Shown: piece by piece, positions 18,299-27,487 of the stretch
How positions within the stretch are numbered: the stretch's first letter is position 1
Layout: each line of letters starts with the position of its first letter
Origin: Chitinophagaceae bacterium DXS
GTDB taxonomy: Bacteria > Bacteroidota > Bacteroidia > Chitinophagales > Chitinophagaceae
Assembly (NCBI GenBank): GCA_030345135.1
Contig: CP128386.1
Coordinates: 1,448,621 to 1,512,620 of the forward strand
Reading direction: 5' to 3'
Length of the DNA stretch: 64,000 nt
Notes under the pieces: model-generated
Seen by the model: only the letters and a program-made list of their open reading frames with translations
Databases searched by the model: none
Told to the model about the DNA's origin: nothing
Position numbers and translations under genes: made by a program

Positions 18299-19183
18299 AT
18301 GAAGAAAATCATCCTGTCGCTTTGTTCGCTCTTTTGTTTGCATTTTTGTTTCGCGCAAATTAAAAATGTAAAGCACGTAGTGCTTATTGGTTTTGATGGA
18401 TTTGGTGCGTATAGCTTTGATAAAGCGGATATACCCAATATCCGAAACGTGATGAATAGTGGCTCATGGAGTTTGCATGCCCGTTCCGTATTGCCTTCTT
18501 CAAGCGCTGATAACTGGGCGAGTATGTTAATGGGTGCAGGTACAGAACTGCATGGCTATACAGAGTGGGACAGTAAGAAGCCGGAGTTGCCGTCACAGCA
18601 GCTCGATCAGTTCAATATGTTTCCTTCGATCTTTACCTTGTTAAAGGAGCAAAAGCCAGCTGCAGAAACCGGCGTTGTTTATGAATGGGGAGGCATTGGT
18701 TACCTGTTTCCTCACAATGCGGTAAGTTTTTCATTGCATGCCGAGGGGGATAGTAATACGCTTGTGAAATCCATTGATTACATCAAATCTAAAAAGCCCT
18801 TGTTCACCTTTGTTCATTTTTCTGATATAGATGGTGTTGGTCATAATATAGGGCATGGTACACCTGAATATTATCAGCAGGTACATAAAAGTGATAAATA
18901 TGTTGGTGAGATTATGCAGGCACTTGACGACGCCGGCATGAAAGAAAATACGATTGTGATCATCAGTGCCGATCATGGTGGAATTAATAAAGGCCATGGA
19001 GGCAAAACGCTACAGGAGGTAGAAATACCGTGGATAATTGCGGGACCGGGCGTAAAAAGCAATAACGAGGTAAAGGAAAGCATTATGACTTATGACACAG
19101 CTGCAACGATAGCGTATATTCTTGGGTTAAAAACTCCCCAGGTGTGGACGGGGCGCAATGTTGCGGCTGCATTTAAAAAGTAG
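18299..19183 (+). CDS. Alkaline-phosphatase-fold phosphodiesterase/sulfatase-like hydrolase
   Basis: 294 residues, signal peptide ending near CFAQ (20). The fold is that of type I phosphodiesterase/nucleotide pyrophosphatase enzymes: metal Asp33 in IGFDGFG, a Ser cluster at 67-69 (LPSSSADNW) at the nucleophile position, D176-x-D-x-x-GH182 and DH226 plus His233 (ADHGGINKGHGG). There is no sulfatase C-x-P-S-R motif, so it should cleave phosphate esters or phosphodiesters rather than sulfates. Shorter than many family members. Start chosen at ATG 18299, which puts the signal peptide first. Follows the sulfatase by about 107 bp and may share its transcript. Confidence 0.82.
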   Translation: MKKIILSLCSLFCLHFCFAQIKNVKHVVLIGFDGFGAYSFDKADIPNIRNVMNSGSWSLHARSVLPSSSADNWASMLMGAGTELHGYTEWDSKKPELPSQQLDQFNMFPSIFTLLKEQKPAAETGVVYEWGGIGYLFPHNAVSFSLHAEGDSNTLVKSIDYIKSKKPLFTFVHFSDIDGVGHNIGHGTPEYYQQVHKSDKYVGEIMQALDDAGMKENTIVIISADHGGINKGHGGKTLQEVEIPWIIAGPGVKSNNEVKESIMTYDTAATIAYILGLKTPQVWTGRNVAAAFKK

Positions 19184-19582
19184 ACGGTTTTACGCAGTGA
19201 ACGCAAAGAAGCGGCGACGCGACGGAACTACCTTTGGCCGTTACCTGTCTTTTTGGGTTTGGGTGAATGAATTCGTTAACATCCCCAATATAGAAGGATG
19301 GTTGCAATAGTGGGGAATTTCTTCATCTATAATCACCGCCTGTCAATTAGAAATCCCGGGAACGAACAATTTTGCGGTTTGAGGGTTTATATAGAAGGCT
19401 GAGGCGGTGTAAGCCGGCATTAATAACACCAAAGCCGCGCAGCAATTTAATCCGGAGTTCCCCTTGTTTGACTCTTTTGTAAATATTTTTGCATTTTGCC
19501 GGTTTAAAGCATTAAGGGTTTGGCAAGGTTATTGGAAAATTGGATATAAACGAAATTGTATAACCTAAAAAACTTAAATACA
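19184..19582 (+). promoter_or_regulatory. Gene-free stretch with a candidate promoter for the YtxH gene
   Basis: About 400 bp without a gene. Near 19195-19225 there are acgcaaag/gcggcgacgc words. A promoter match is TTG at 19464-19466, 17 bp spacer, TATTTTTG at 19484-19491, giving a leader of about 85 nt. Nothing else recognised. Confidence 0.5.
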
Positions 19583-19900
19583 ATGAGTGCAAAACAAATC
19601 TTAATCGGAACTATCTCCGGCCTTATTGCAGGTGCAGTTGTAGGTTTAATGGTTGCTCCCGCTTCAGGCGCTGAAACTCGTCAGAAAATTGCCGACTCTG
19701 CTGATGATCTGAAAAAGAAATTAAAAAGAATGAAGAGAAGGGCAGGCACTGAACTATCAGATCTGGAAGAAGTATTTTCAAATCAGGTCTCCGGACTGAG
19801 AGATGATGTAAGAGAAAAAATTCTTAAGCTGATCGCTCAGGGTAAAGAAAGCTACAACAACCTACGGCAGGAAGCTTCTTCTAATACTAGTATGAGTTAA
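19583..19900 (+). CDS. YtxH domain protein
   Basis: 105 residues. One N-terminal glycine/alanine-rich membrane helix (ILIGTISGLIAGAVVGLMVAP, about 6-26) followed by the typical YtxH continuation SGAETRQKIADSADDLKKKLKR and a long charged amphipathic helix. The family is common, usually stress-linked, and its biochemical role is unknown. It has its own promoter and terminator, so it is a single-gene unit. Confidence 0.85.
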   Translation: MSAKQILIGTISGLIAGAVVGLMVAPASGAETRQKIADSADDLKKKLKRMKRRAGTELSDLEEVFSNQVSGLRDDVREKILKLIAQGKESYNNLRQEASSNTSMS

Positions 19901-19920
19901 AGAAAGAAAATATTTTTTTT

Positions 19921-19952
19921 GAGAGCCTGATGCAATATTGGGCTCTTTTTTT
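19921..19952 (+). terminator. Terminator after the YtxH gene
   Basis: Stem agagcc (19922-19927) with ggctct (19941-19946) and a run of T. Confidence 0.75.
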
Positions 19953-19996
19953 ATATTTACTTCTGTAACACTTATTTTACTCCTTAAAACATTACT

Positions 19997-20428
19997 ATGC
20001 TTTTGAGAAACAAAAGAAAACTGCTTGTATCTCTCGGAATAGCCTCGGTTGTCATCACCGGCGTTGCATTTAATAAACCTCAGCAGGGTTTTAAAAATGT
20101 AAAAGTCTTGTCGAACGATATTTCTCATGATAGCCTTATTGCTGTTATGAAAGAATTCAATAAATCTTTGGGCGTAAAATGTGGTTTTTGCCACGCTCCG
20201 CGCAAAGATGATGCTTCAAAACTTGATTTTGCCAGCGACGAAAAAATGGAAAAAGAAGCAGCGCGCCACATGATCAAAATGACGCGCGATATCAATTCCA
20301 ACTATTTTAATTTTAATGGTTCGGCACAACCGGATACCATCCAGGTTGTAGGTTGCATTTCATGCCACAGAGGAGATCCTCATCCAAAATACCGCGAACT
20401 GTATGTTCCGGAAAAAGAGCAGCAATAG
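19997..20428 (+). CDS. Diheme c-type cytochrome (reaction-centre-cytochrome-like)
   Basis: 143 residues with an N-terminal membrane anchor or signal (about 8-24). Two heme c sites: CGFCH at 62-66 and CISCH at 120-124. The segment SLIAVMKEFNKSLGVKCGFCH before the first heme matches the cytochrome family named after photosynthetic reaction-centre subunits, which is widespread in non-photosynthetic Bacteroidota; HMIKM (91-95) may give an axial Met. A periplasmic electron carrier is likely; its partner is unknown. Single-gene unit with a terminator. Confidence 0.82.
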   Translation: MLLRNKRKLLVSLGIASVVITGVAFNKPQQGFKNVKVLSNDISHDSLIAVMKEFNKSLGVKCGFCHAPRKDDASKLDFASDEKMEKEAARHMIKMTRDINSNYFNFNGSAQPDTIQVVGCISCHRGDPHPKYRELYVPEKEQQ

Positions 20429-20447
20429 TTCAAACAAGCATATTTCG

Positions 20448-20481
20448 AAGAGCCACTTATTTCAAGTGGCTCTTGTTTTTT
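20448..20481 (+). terminator. Terminator after the cytochrome gene
   Basis: Perfect 11 bp stem aagagccactt / aagtggctctt (20448-20458, 20464-20474) then gtttttt. Confidence 0.85.
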
Positions 20482-20673
20482 GTGTTGTAACCTCCGGCAA
20501 CTTAAGCAGCTTTCGGCTAGCGGTTCGGGTGGCGAATGAATTTTTTGTAACAGTGTATCTATATGGCAAGTAATATTTGTGTGGTTGTTACGCATTGTTT
20601 ATTTTTAAAACAACGGAGGCTGTGTGAGTTTTGAGGCGGAACGGCAGTACATATAACTTTTATACGGTAAAGC

Positions 20674-23600
20674 ATGAGTAATAATGATGACAAAGTAAAA
20701 AAGGGTAGAACCAAAAAAGAGAAAATATTGCCGGTTGCAGGTTCAGAGCCTGCAGAAATTGCGAAACCTGCGGGAGTTCCGGCAGCGGATACCGCACCGG
20801 CAAAAGCAATAAAAAAAGCCAGTACATCTAAAAAGAAGAAAGAGAATAGCAGCGAAATTCCGGCCGTGTCAGCAGAACCGGTTGTTCCCAAAAAAGCAGC
20901 GGCGAGGAAAAAGGCCGTTAAAGAGCCGGAAAAAAGCGCGTCAACTCCCGGTTCAGATCCAGCTCCGGTCGAGGAAAAGAAACCTGCAGCAAAGAGAAAA
21001 ACAAAGAAATCAGAAGCTGCCGCCAGTGTCACCTCAGTAGCAGCAAATATCCGTACAGAGGAAAAGGCAGCGCCGGTTAAGAAAGCTGCAACAAAAAAAG
21101 CAGCAGCACCCACAAAAAAAGTAAGCGGAGTAGTCAGGCCGGAGACAAAAAAAGCGGCCGGCAACAATACGATCATCTATACAATTGAAGTCCGGTTCTA
21201 CACAAGACCGGGTGAGGACCTGTTTATTACAGGCAACCATCCCGCTCTGGGAAATGGTGATCATGATGAGGCGCTGAAAATGGATTATTTAAGTCATGAT
21301 ACCTGGACCGCAACTTTTAAACTAAACCGCAGTGAAATACCGGAGAGCGGTATTGGCTACAATTTTATGGTCAGGTATCCCAATGGTGTTACGGCACTGG
21401 ATTGGGGAAATGATAAGATATTGAAATTGGCAGAAAGCAAGGCTTCCAGGGTACATGTTAAAGACTCCTGGAATCATCCCGGCTATTATGAAAATGCTTT
21501 TTATACAGAGCCGTTTACGCAAGTGCTTCTTCGTCGGAATGGAGAGCCGCTAAAAACGCCCGCAACAGGTCTTACCACGCATTTGTTTAAGGTGAAAGCC
21601 CCGTTGATTTTGGAGCACCAGAGTATTTGTATACTCGGCAATGATGCTGCATTCGGCAGTTGGGATGAAGCACGGCCGGCGCTGCTTACCAAAGAGGAGG
21701 ATGGCCCCCATTTTATCGGAGCTTTTGATCTGGGTGAAGCGGTGTTCCCGCTTGTGTATAAATATGCAGTGTGTGAAACTGGCACCGGTAGAATAGTGGC
21801 TTATGAGGAAGGCGAAAACCGTGTATTGCATGGCGATGCAGACGATGACACTTTTACCGTTGTAAACGATGGTTTTGCTGTATTGCCAAATAATACATGG
21901 AAGGGTGCCGGTACAGCTGTTCCTGTATTTAGCCTCAGGAGCGAAAAAAGTTTCGGCGTGGGCAGTTTTTCTGATATCAAATTGCTGGCCGATTGGGCAC
22001 ATGCTACAGGGCTGAAGCTAATTCAGATCCTACCGGTAAACGATAGTACGGCGGCGCATTCGTGGCTGGATTCTTATCCCTATGCTGCTATTTCAGCTTT
22101 CGCGTTGCACCCGATGTATCTTGACCTTGCAGCAATCATCAACAAAGGGCAGGAGCATTTATTGACTGGGATTGAGCAGGAACGCGTTGCGTTAAACCGT
22201 AAAGACACCGTTGATTATGAGGCGGTGAACAGGCTGAAATGGGATTTTGTAAAACAGGTATATCCACTGAACAGTGCTAAAGTATTCGCTTCAAAAGAAT
22301 ATAAGGATTTCTATAAGCAAAACGAGCACTGGTTAAAGCCATATGCGGCGTTTTGTTACCTGAGAGATAAATTTCATACAGCACATTTTAACCGCTGGCC
22401 AGTCTTCAACCAATACAATGCCGATGAAATTGAGCTGATGATCAATGAAGACAAAGAGGTAGCAGACAGTATTGCCATGTATTATTTTGTACAATATCAT
22501 TTGCATCTGCAATTAAAAGATGCGGCTGATTACGTACATAGCAAAGGCATTATTTTAAAAGGTGATATTCCAATTGGCGTATACCGTTATAGTGCCGATG
22601 TGTGGCAGCAGCCGGAATTGTACAATCTTCACCTGCAGGCAGGCGCGCCACCGGATGATTTTGCGGTAAATGGTCAGAACTGGGGTTTCCCTACATATAA
22701 CTGGGATAGAATGAAGCAGGATGATTTTGACTGGTGGAAAAGGCGCTTCAGGCAGATGTCTTATTACTTTGATGCTTTCCGTGTGGATCATATCCTTGGT
22801 TTCTTCCGGATCTGGAGTGTTCCTTATAATTCCCTGGATGGAATAATGGGACATTTTGAGCCGGCTGTCCCCGTGCATATCAACGAGTTCCATGCGCGGA
22901 ATATTCCATTTGATTATGACCGCCTTACAAAGCCATACATAACCGAGGAAATATTGCACGATATTTTTGGCGACCAGCAGCATTATATCCGCAATACTTT
23001 CCTGATCAATCATGGCTACGGTCACTATAGCATGAAACCTGAGTTTGATTCTCAGCGAAAGGTCTACAATTACTTTAAACATTTTGAGAACAATCCACAT
23101 AATCGCTGGCTGCAGCAGGCGTTAAATTCACTGCTGGCAAATGTTATTCTGTTTGAAGCTGAAAACAGCGAAGGCGAACAATTTCATTTCAGGTTTAATA
23201 TGTTCGAAACCACGTCGTTCAAGCAATTGGACGAGCATAGCCGGTTTCATTTAAATGAATTGTATGTTGACTATTTCTTTAGGAGGCAGGATGAAGTATG
23301 GAAGCAGGAAGCACTGGAAAGATTACCCCGTTTAAAGAGGTCGACCGACATGCTGATCTGTGGAGAAGATCTTGGCCTTGTACCTGCCTGTGTGCCGGAT
23401 GTAATGAAACAGCTTGGCTTGTTAAGCCTGGAAATTCAGCGAATGCCAAAGGATAGTTATCACGAATTCTTTAATCCCGCAGACGCGCCTTACCTAAGCG
23501 TTGTTATGCCTTCCACTCACGATATGAGTACCATTCGTGGTTGGTGGGAAGAAGACAGGAACAAGTCTCAGCTTTTTTACAACCAGGTAATGGGTTACGA

Positions 23601-23889
23601 AGGATATGCACCATACCTGTGTGATGCCTGGGTAAATACTGCAATAGTCAAAGAGCATTTATATTCTCCAGCCATGTGGAGCATTTTTCAGCTACAGGAT
23701 CTGTTGGGCATGAACGTAGCTATAAGAAGAGATGATCCGGCAGAAGAAAGAATTAACATACCGTCTGTTGCACGCCATTACTGGAAATACAGGATGCACC
23801 TTACACTGGAAAAGTTGATTGCAAGCACCTCTTTCAATAACGAGCTTAAGGGCTATGTTGACGAAAGTGGCCGGGGGAGGAGAGGGTAG
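20674..23889 (+). CDS. malQ: 4-alpha-glucanotransferase with two CBM20 domains and a Lys/Ala-rich N-terminal extension
   Basis: 1071 residues. Residues 1-165 are a disordered Lys/Ala/Pro tail with histone-H1-like words (KKAAARKK, KKAATKKAAAPTKK). Two starch-binding CBM20 domains follow (about 168-262, with ITGNHPALGNG; about 302-395, with ILGNDAAFGSWDE). The GH77 amylomaltase domain covers about 415-1060: nucleophile Asp705 in FRVDHILGFFRIW, acid/base Glu898 in ICGEDLG, and Asp950 in STHDMSTIRGWW. It transfers alpha-1,4-glucan segments in maltodextrin and glycogen metabolism, like plant DPE2, which shares the CBM20-CBM20-GH77 order. No signal peptide, so cytoplasmic. The basic tail is unusual for the family. 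Confidence 0.93.
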   Translation: MSNNDDKVKKGRTKKEKILPVAGSEPAEIAKPAGVPAADTAPAKAIKKASTSKKKKENSSEIPAVSAEPVVPKKAAARKKAVKEPEKSASTPGSDPAPVEEKKPAAKRKTKKSEAAASVTSVAANIRTEEKAAPVKKAATKKAAAPTKKVSGVVRPETKKAAGNNTIIYTIEVRFYTRPGEDLFITGNHPALGNGDHDEALKMDYLSHDTWTATFKLNRSEIPESGIGYNFMVRYPNGVTALDWGNDKILKLAESKASRVHVKDSWNHPGYYENAFYTEPFTQVLLRRNGEPLKTPATGLTTHLFKVKAPLILEHQSICILGNDAAFGSWDEARPALLTKEEDGPHFIGAFDLGEAVFPLVYKYAVCETGTGRIVAYEEGENRVLHGDADDDTFTVVNDGFAVLPNNTWKGAGTAVPVFSLRSEKSFGVGSFSDIKLLADWAHATGLKLIQILPVNDSTAAHSWLDSYPYAAISAFALHPMYLDLAAIINKGQEHLLTGIEQERVALNRKDTVDYEAVNRLKWDFVKQVYPLNSAKVFASKEYKDFYKQNEHWLKPYAAFCYLRDKFHTAHFNRWPVFNQYNADEIELMINEDKEVADSIAMYYFVQYHLHLQLKDAADYVHSKGIILKGDIPIGVYRYSADVWQQPELYNLHLQAGAPPDDFAVNGQNWGFPTYNWDRMKQDDFDWWKRRFRQMSYYFDAFRVDHILGFFRIWSVPYNSLDGIMGHFEPAVPVHINEFHARNIPFDYDRLTKPYITEEILHDIFGDQQHYIRNTFLINHGYGHYSMKPEFDSQRKVYNYFKHFENNPHNRWLQQALNSLLANVILFEAENSEGEQFHFRFNMFETTSFKQLDEHSRFHLNELYVDYFFRRQDEVWKQEALERLPRLKRSTDMLICGEDLGLVPACVPDVMKQLGLLSLEIQRMPKDSYHEFFNPADAPYLSVVMPSTHDMSTIRGWWEEDRNKSQLFYNQVMGYEGYAPYLCDAWVNTAIVKEHLYSPAMWSIFQLQDLLGMNVAIRRDDPAEERINIPSVARHYWKYRMHLTLEKLIASTSFNNELKGYVDESGRGRRG

Positions 23890-24332
23890 GGTTCAAAGCC
23901 TAAAGCTTAAAGCTTAAAGCCTAAAGCCTAAGTAAGCATATTTTCTTTAGTCGATGATTACTTCTGGAGGAATATCGGTTCTACGCTTTAGGCTTTGGGC
24001 TTTCTGTGCTTCCGTGTTTCAGTGGCAAATGCCCAATCTCTCCAGTAGTTTTAAGCTTTAAGCTTTGGGCTTTCTGTGCTTCCGTGTTTCAGTGGCAAAA
24101 TCGCAAATCACACCGCCAGGTTTTAAGCTTTAGGCCTTGGGCTTTAAGCTTTAAGCCTCACTCCGTGTCCTTTGTGAAAATCAACTCTGTGGCAATCTGT
24201 GGTTAAGTATTTCTGTGTTTCAGCGTTTCAGTGGCAAAATCACCAATCACTTCCCATGGTTTTAAGCTTTAGGCTTTGAGCTTTAAGCTTTGCGCTTTAA
24301 ATTGCTTCTTTTTCCAACGCAAATGGTTGTTA
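23888..24332. repeat. Compound intergenic repeat: aagcctaaagc words plus a tandem unit
   Basis: 445 bp without a gene. 23895-23932 is a run of aaagcttaaagccta words; 23985-24008 carries the same words inverted (gctttaggctttgggc). A 38 bp sequence containing 'tctgtgcttccgtgtttcag' is repeated exactly at 23992-24029 and 24062-24099, and its tail (gtttcagtggcaaaatc) returns at 24225-24241. Several gctttaagcttt runs lie between. No promoter or terminator is obvious. Confidence 0.8.
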
Positions 24333-25349
24333 ATGAAGCTTAGTTACCGTTCTTACGAACTACCTTTTCAATACCCGTTCACAATTTCCAATGGCCGCAC
24401 CAAAACGCACCAGCCTATGCTGGGCGTAGCGTTGTCTGTCGGCCCGGTCACAGGATATGGCGAAGCGCCCGCGATAGCCTACTATGACATTACGGTTGAG
24501 CAAATGATGGGGGACCTGGAACGCAAGAAAATGTTCGTGGAGAAATTTGCATTTACGGAGCCGGAGCGTTACTGGCATTATCTGCATCATCTGTATCCCA
24601 AAAATCCTTTCCTGGTTTCCGCGTTGGATATGGCTGCCTGGGACCTGTTCGGTAAAATGAAGGGAGCTCCGTTGTATTCCCTTTGGAATACGAAATGGGA
24701 AAATACACCAGCCACGGATTATACTATAGGTATTGATACAGTGGCAAAGATGTTGGACAAAATGAAAGCAAAGCCATGGCCCATCTACAAGATTAAACTT
24801 GGGACGCCCGATGATATTGGAATAATAAAAGCATTGCGCGAAAATACAGATGCAGTGTTGCGTGTAGATGCCAATGCGGGCTGGACAGTGGATGAAGCAA
24901 TGCAAAAGATACCGCAACTAAAAGAACTGGGCGTAGAATTTATTGAGCAGCCGTTGCATAAAGATGACTGGGATGGAATGAAAACACTATACCGGCATTC
25001 AGTTTTACCACTGTTAGCAGATGAAAGTTGTGTATTTGAACAGGATGTTGAAAAATGCGCCGGGCATTTTCATGGCATTAATATAAAATTGACAAAATGC
25101 AGTGGCATAACGCCCGCCATAAGAATGATTCAAAAAGCCCGTGAGTTAAACATGAAAGTAATGATGGGAAGCATGAATGAATCAACTATTGGCTCTGCGG
25201 CGATAGGCAACTTTCTTCCTCAACTGGATTATGTTGATATGGACGGTCCTTTATTGCTTTCAGAGGATAAAGCTGTCGGTATAGTTTTTGATAATGGCAT
25301 GGTGCATTTAAGCGGAAAACCGGGATTAGGCATAGAAGTAATATCTTAA
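24333..25349 (+). CDS. Dipeptide epimerase (L-Ala-D/L-Glu type), enolase superfamily
   Basis: 338-residue member of the muconate-lactonising group of enolases. Catalytic and metal residues are visible: KIK at 153-155, Asp179 and Asn181 (DANAGW), Glu205 (EQPL), Asp230 (DES) and KLTK at 252-255. Family members epimerise dipeptides such as L-Ala-D-Glu from peptidoglycan recycling, which fits with the NamZ-type muramidase elsewhere in the window, but specificity varies in the family. ATG at 24333 chosen because the upstream in-frame part is translated repeat sequence. Confidence 0.88.
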   Translation: MKLSYRSYELPFQYPFTISNGRTKTHQPMLGVALSVGPVTGYGEAPAIAYYDITVEQMMGDLERKKMFVEKFAFTEPERYWHYLHHLYPKNPFLVSALDMAAWDLFGKMKGAPLYSLWNTKWENTPATDYTIGIDTVAKMLDKMKAKPWPIYKIKLGTPDDIGIIKALRENTDAVLRVDANAGWTVDEAMQKIPQLKELGVEFIEQPLHKDDWDGMKTLYRHSVLPLLADESCVFEQDVEKCAGHFHGINIKLTKCSGITPAIRMIQKARELNMKVMMGSMNESTIGSAAIGNFLPQLDYVDMDGPLLLSEDKAVGIVFDNGMVHLSGKPGLGIEVIS

Positions 25350-25559
25350 ACAGCTGATAACTAATTTGTTGAACTGGCCCTGGATTCTATGACACAAAAC
25401 AAGTTTGCGATTGCTGTTGTTTGTTGAACCCTGGCGCGTTAAATCATGTAATGGAATTTTTTGTGCGATGATAAAATGATGCTGAATTTGTTAACTATTT
25501 ATTTTGGTAACCTGCTGAAAAAATATTGTATTTGTAGTTTAAACGGGATACCTGTACAT

Positions 25560-26069
25560 ATGAAAAAAATGGCTTTTGATTTAAGAGTGTGGATACTTTC
25601 TTTTATGCTGACTTTCTTTGCTGTATGCGGTTACAGCCAGGCCCAGGACGTTTCCCAAAAAGAAATGCCGCCCTTTCATATCGTACTCACGAATGGTAAT
25701 TACCTGAAGGCAAACGACTTAAGAAAAAATGCTCCTGCCATGCTGGTTTATTTTTCGCCGACATGCGAGCATTGCCAGACTTTCACCAAAAAAATGCTCG
25801 GCAGCATGGATGAACTTTCTCAGGTACAGATTATTATGATTTCCTATCTGCCTTATCGCGATATCAAAAAATTTGAAGCGGACTTTGGCCTGGCAAAATA
25901 TCCCAATATCAAAGTAGGAACTGAAGGATACACATTCGTGGTCCAGAAATATTATGACATAAAAAACTTCCCTTTCCTCGCGCTATTTAACAAAAAAGGC
26001 AAACCCATTACAACCTATGCCACTGCTCCCGAAATCTCCGAGGTAATTAAAAGGTTCAAGGCCTCTTAG
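25560..26069 (+). CDS. Secreted thioredoxin-like protein
   Basis: 169 residues with an N-terminal signal or anchor (about 8-28, ending near GYSQA). Thioredoxin fold of the TlpA/peroxiredoxin-like type: AMLVYFSPTCEHCQTF gives the redox site C-E-H-C (about 69-72), and KNFPFLALFNKKG contains the cis-Pro loop. It probably handles thiol-disulfide exchange or cytochrome maturation in the periplasm. ATG at 25560 chosen over a TTG at 25461, which would add 33 residues ahead of the signal peptide. Stands alone. Confidence 0.82.
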   Translation: MKKMAFDLRVWILSFMLTFFAVCGYSQAQDVSQKEMPPFHIVLTNGNYLKANDLRKNAPAMLVYFSPTCEHCQTFTKKMLGSMDELSQVQIIMISYLPYRDIKKFEADFGLAKYPNIKVGTEGYTFVVQKYYDIKNFPFLALFNKKGKPITTYATAPEISEVIKRFKAS

Positions 26070-26347
26070 TGTTGCCAACAAGAAGTATAGTAAGTTTTAC
26101 TTCCGTGCAAATGGTAATAGTCTTCTTCTTCAACAAAAAAATATTCTGGTATTTCTGCTCGTTTTATTGTTTATAAAATCGTGTGGTTGTTGACTCTCTG
26201 ACGCACTTGAATTACAGATGCTTTTAGCCCGGATATTTTAATCGAACATTCTTTCGTGATTTGTGTTTTATATAAATTATTGATAAGCAATAGTAATGGT
26301 TACCGGCTAGCCCTATGTATTTGTTTATTACCGTTTAGAGAACACTT
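26070..26347. other. Gene-free stretch before the Bat operon
   Basis: About 280 bp without a gene, AT-rich; it must hold the Bat operon promoter but I cannot place one with confidence. Confidence 0.4.
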
Positions 26348-27310
26348 ATGGCAACAACACTGGAACAAATCAAGTTATTGCGTTCACGAATGCAAGCGGC
26401 CATTATTGGCCAGGAAAATGTGATTGATAAAATATTGATTGCGCTGCTGACAGACGGAAACGTTCTTTTAGAGGGCTTGCCTGGTTTGGCCAAAACACGC
26501 GCCGTAAAAAGCCTCGCCCAAAACCTTGACAGCAAGCTTAGCCGCATTCAATTTACGCCCGATCTGCTTCCGTCAGATATTACCGGTACGGAGATTTACC
26601 AACCACAAGCGGAAGAGAAATTTGTTTTTCAGCCCGGGCCGATCTTCAGCAACCTGGTGCTGGCCGATGAAATAAACAGGGCCCCCGCGAAAGTACAGGC
26701 AGCACTGTTGGAGGCTATGGAAGAACGGCAGGTTTCTGTTGCTGGTAAAACACATAAAATGGAACCGCTGTTTATGGTGCTGGCCACGCAAAATCCTGTT
26801 GAGCAGGAGGGCACATACCCTTTGCCGGAAGCTCAACTCGACAGGTTTGTGATGAAGGTCCTCATTGAGTATCCAGATACTGATAGCGAACGGAAAATAA
26901 TGGAGCTGGTAAGGAATGAGACAAAAGGCGACACAAAAAAAGAGGAACCCATTTTAAAAGATATCGTTTTTGACGCACGTAAAGAGATCAATAATGTGCA
27001 GGTTAAGGAGCCTGCTGAAAACTATATCGTAGATATAATCAGCGCTACACGCTATCCGGCCAAATTTAGCCCGGATGCTGCGAAATGGATCAATTACGGC
27101 GCCAGCCCGCGCGGAACCATCGGAATAGATCGCTGCGCAAGGGTTGTCGCCTGGCTCAACGGAAGAGACTATGTAACCGCCGATGATGTGCGCTATATTG
27201 TTCACGACGTATTAAGGCACCGCCTGATTCTTACTTACGAAGCAAATGCCGAAGGCGTAAACGCTGATAAAGTAATAGATGAGTTGCTGAAAGTTGTAGC
27301 GGTAGTTTGA
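26348..27310 (+). CDS. moxR: MoxR family AAA+ ATPase (first gene of Bat operon)
   Basis: 320 residues. Walker A GLPGLAKT at 43-50, Walker B LVLADEINRAP with Asp107-Glu108, sensor region ATQNPVEQEGTYPLPEAQLDRF. MoxR proteins are chaperone-like ATPases that work with the DUF58 and von Willebrand A (VWA) proteins encoded next to them, in aerotolerance and envelope stress in Bacteroidota. Cytoplasmic. The C-terminal lid domain is complete (YVTADDVRYIVHDVLRHRL). Confidence 0.93.
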   Translation: MATTLEQIKLLRSRMQAAIIGQENVIDKILIALLTDGNVLLEGLPGLAKTRAVKSLAQNLDSKLSRIQFTPDLLPSDITGTEIYQPQAEEKFVFQPGPIFSNLVLADEINRAPAKVQAALLEAMEERQVSVAGKTHKMEPLFMVLATQNPVEQEGTYPLPEAQLDRFVMKVLIEYPDTDSERKIMELVRNETKGDTKKEEPILKDIVFDARKEINNVQVKEPAENYIVDIISATRYPAKFSPDAAKWINYGASPRGTIGIDRCARVVAWLNGRDYVTADDVRYIVHDVLRHRLILTYEANAEGVNADKVIDELLKVVAVV

Positions 27311-27312
27311 TG

Positions 27313-27482
27313 GAGGTACGATGTAAGATGTACGATGTACGATGTAAGGTGTAAGATGTGCGATGTAAGGTGTAAGGTGTACGATGTACGATGTGATTAT
27401 GTAGAGTATGAAAGACCTGACACCTGATACCTAACAGCCGCCACCTCAAAGCTAAAAGCTCATAGCTGAAAGCTCAAAGCTT
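27313..27482. repeat. Word-repeat spacer between moxR and DUF58 gene
   Basis: Three word families follow each other: gatgtacgatgtaagg variants (27316-27395), cctgacacctgatacc variants (27416-27440) and aaagctcatagctgaaagc variants (27447-27482). The tract lies inside a predicted operon. Confidence 0.75.
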
Positions 27483-27487
27483 AACAC

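Noticed and set aside
20559-21176. A 205-residue reading frame on the minus strand opposite the malQ 5' end
   Set aside because: It is the mirror of the Lys/Ala/Pro-rich extension, giving Ala/Phe-rich sequence without a start signal or family features; the plus-strand gene is certain.
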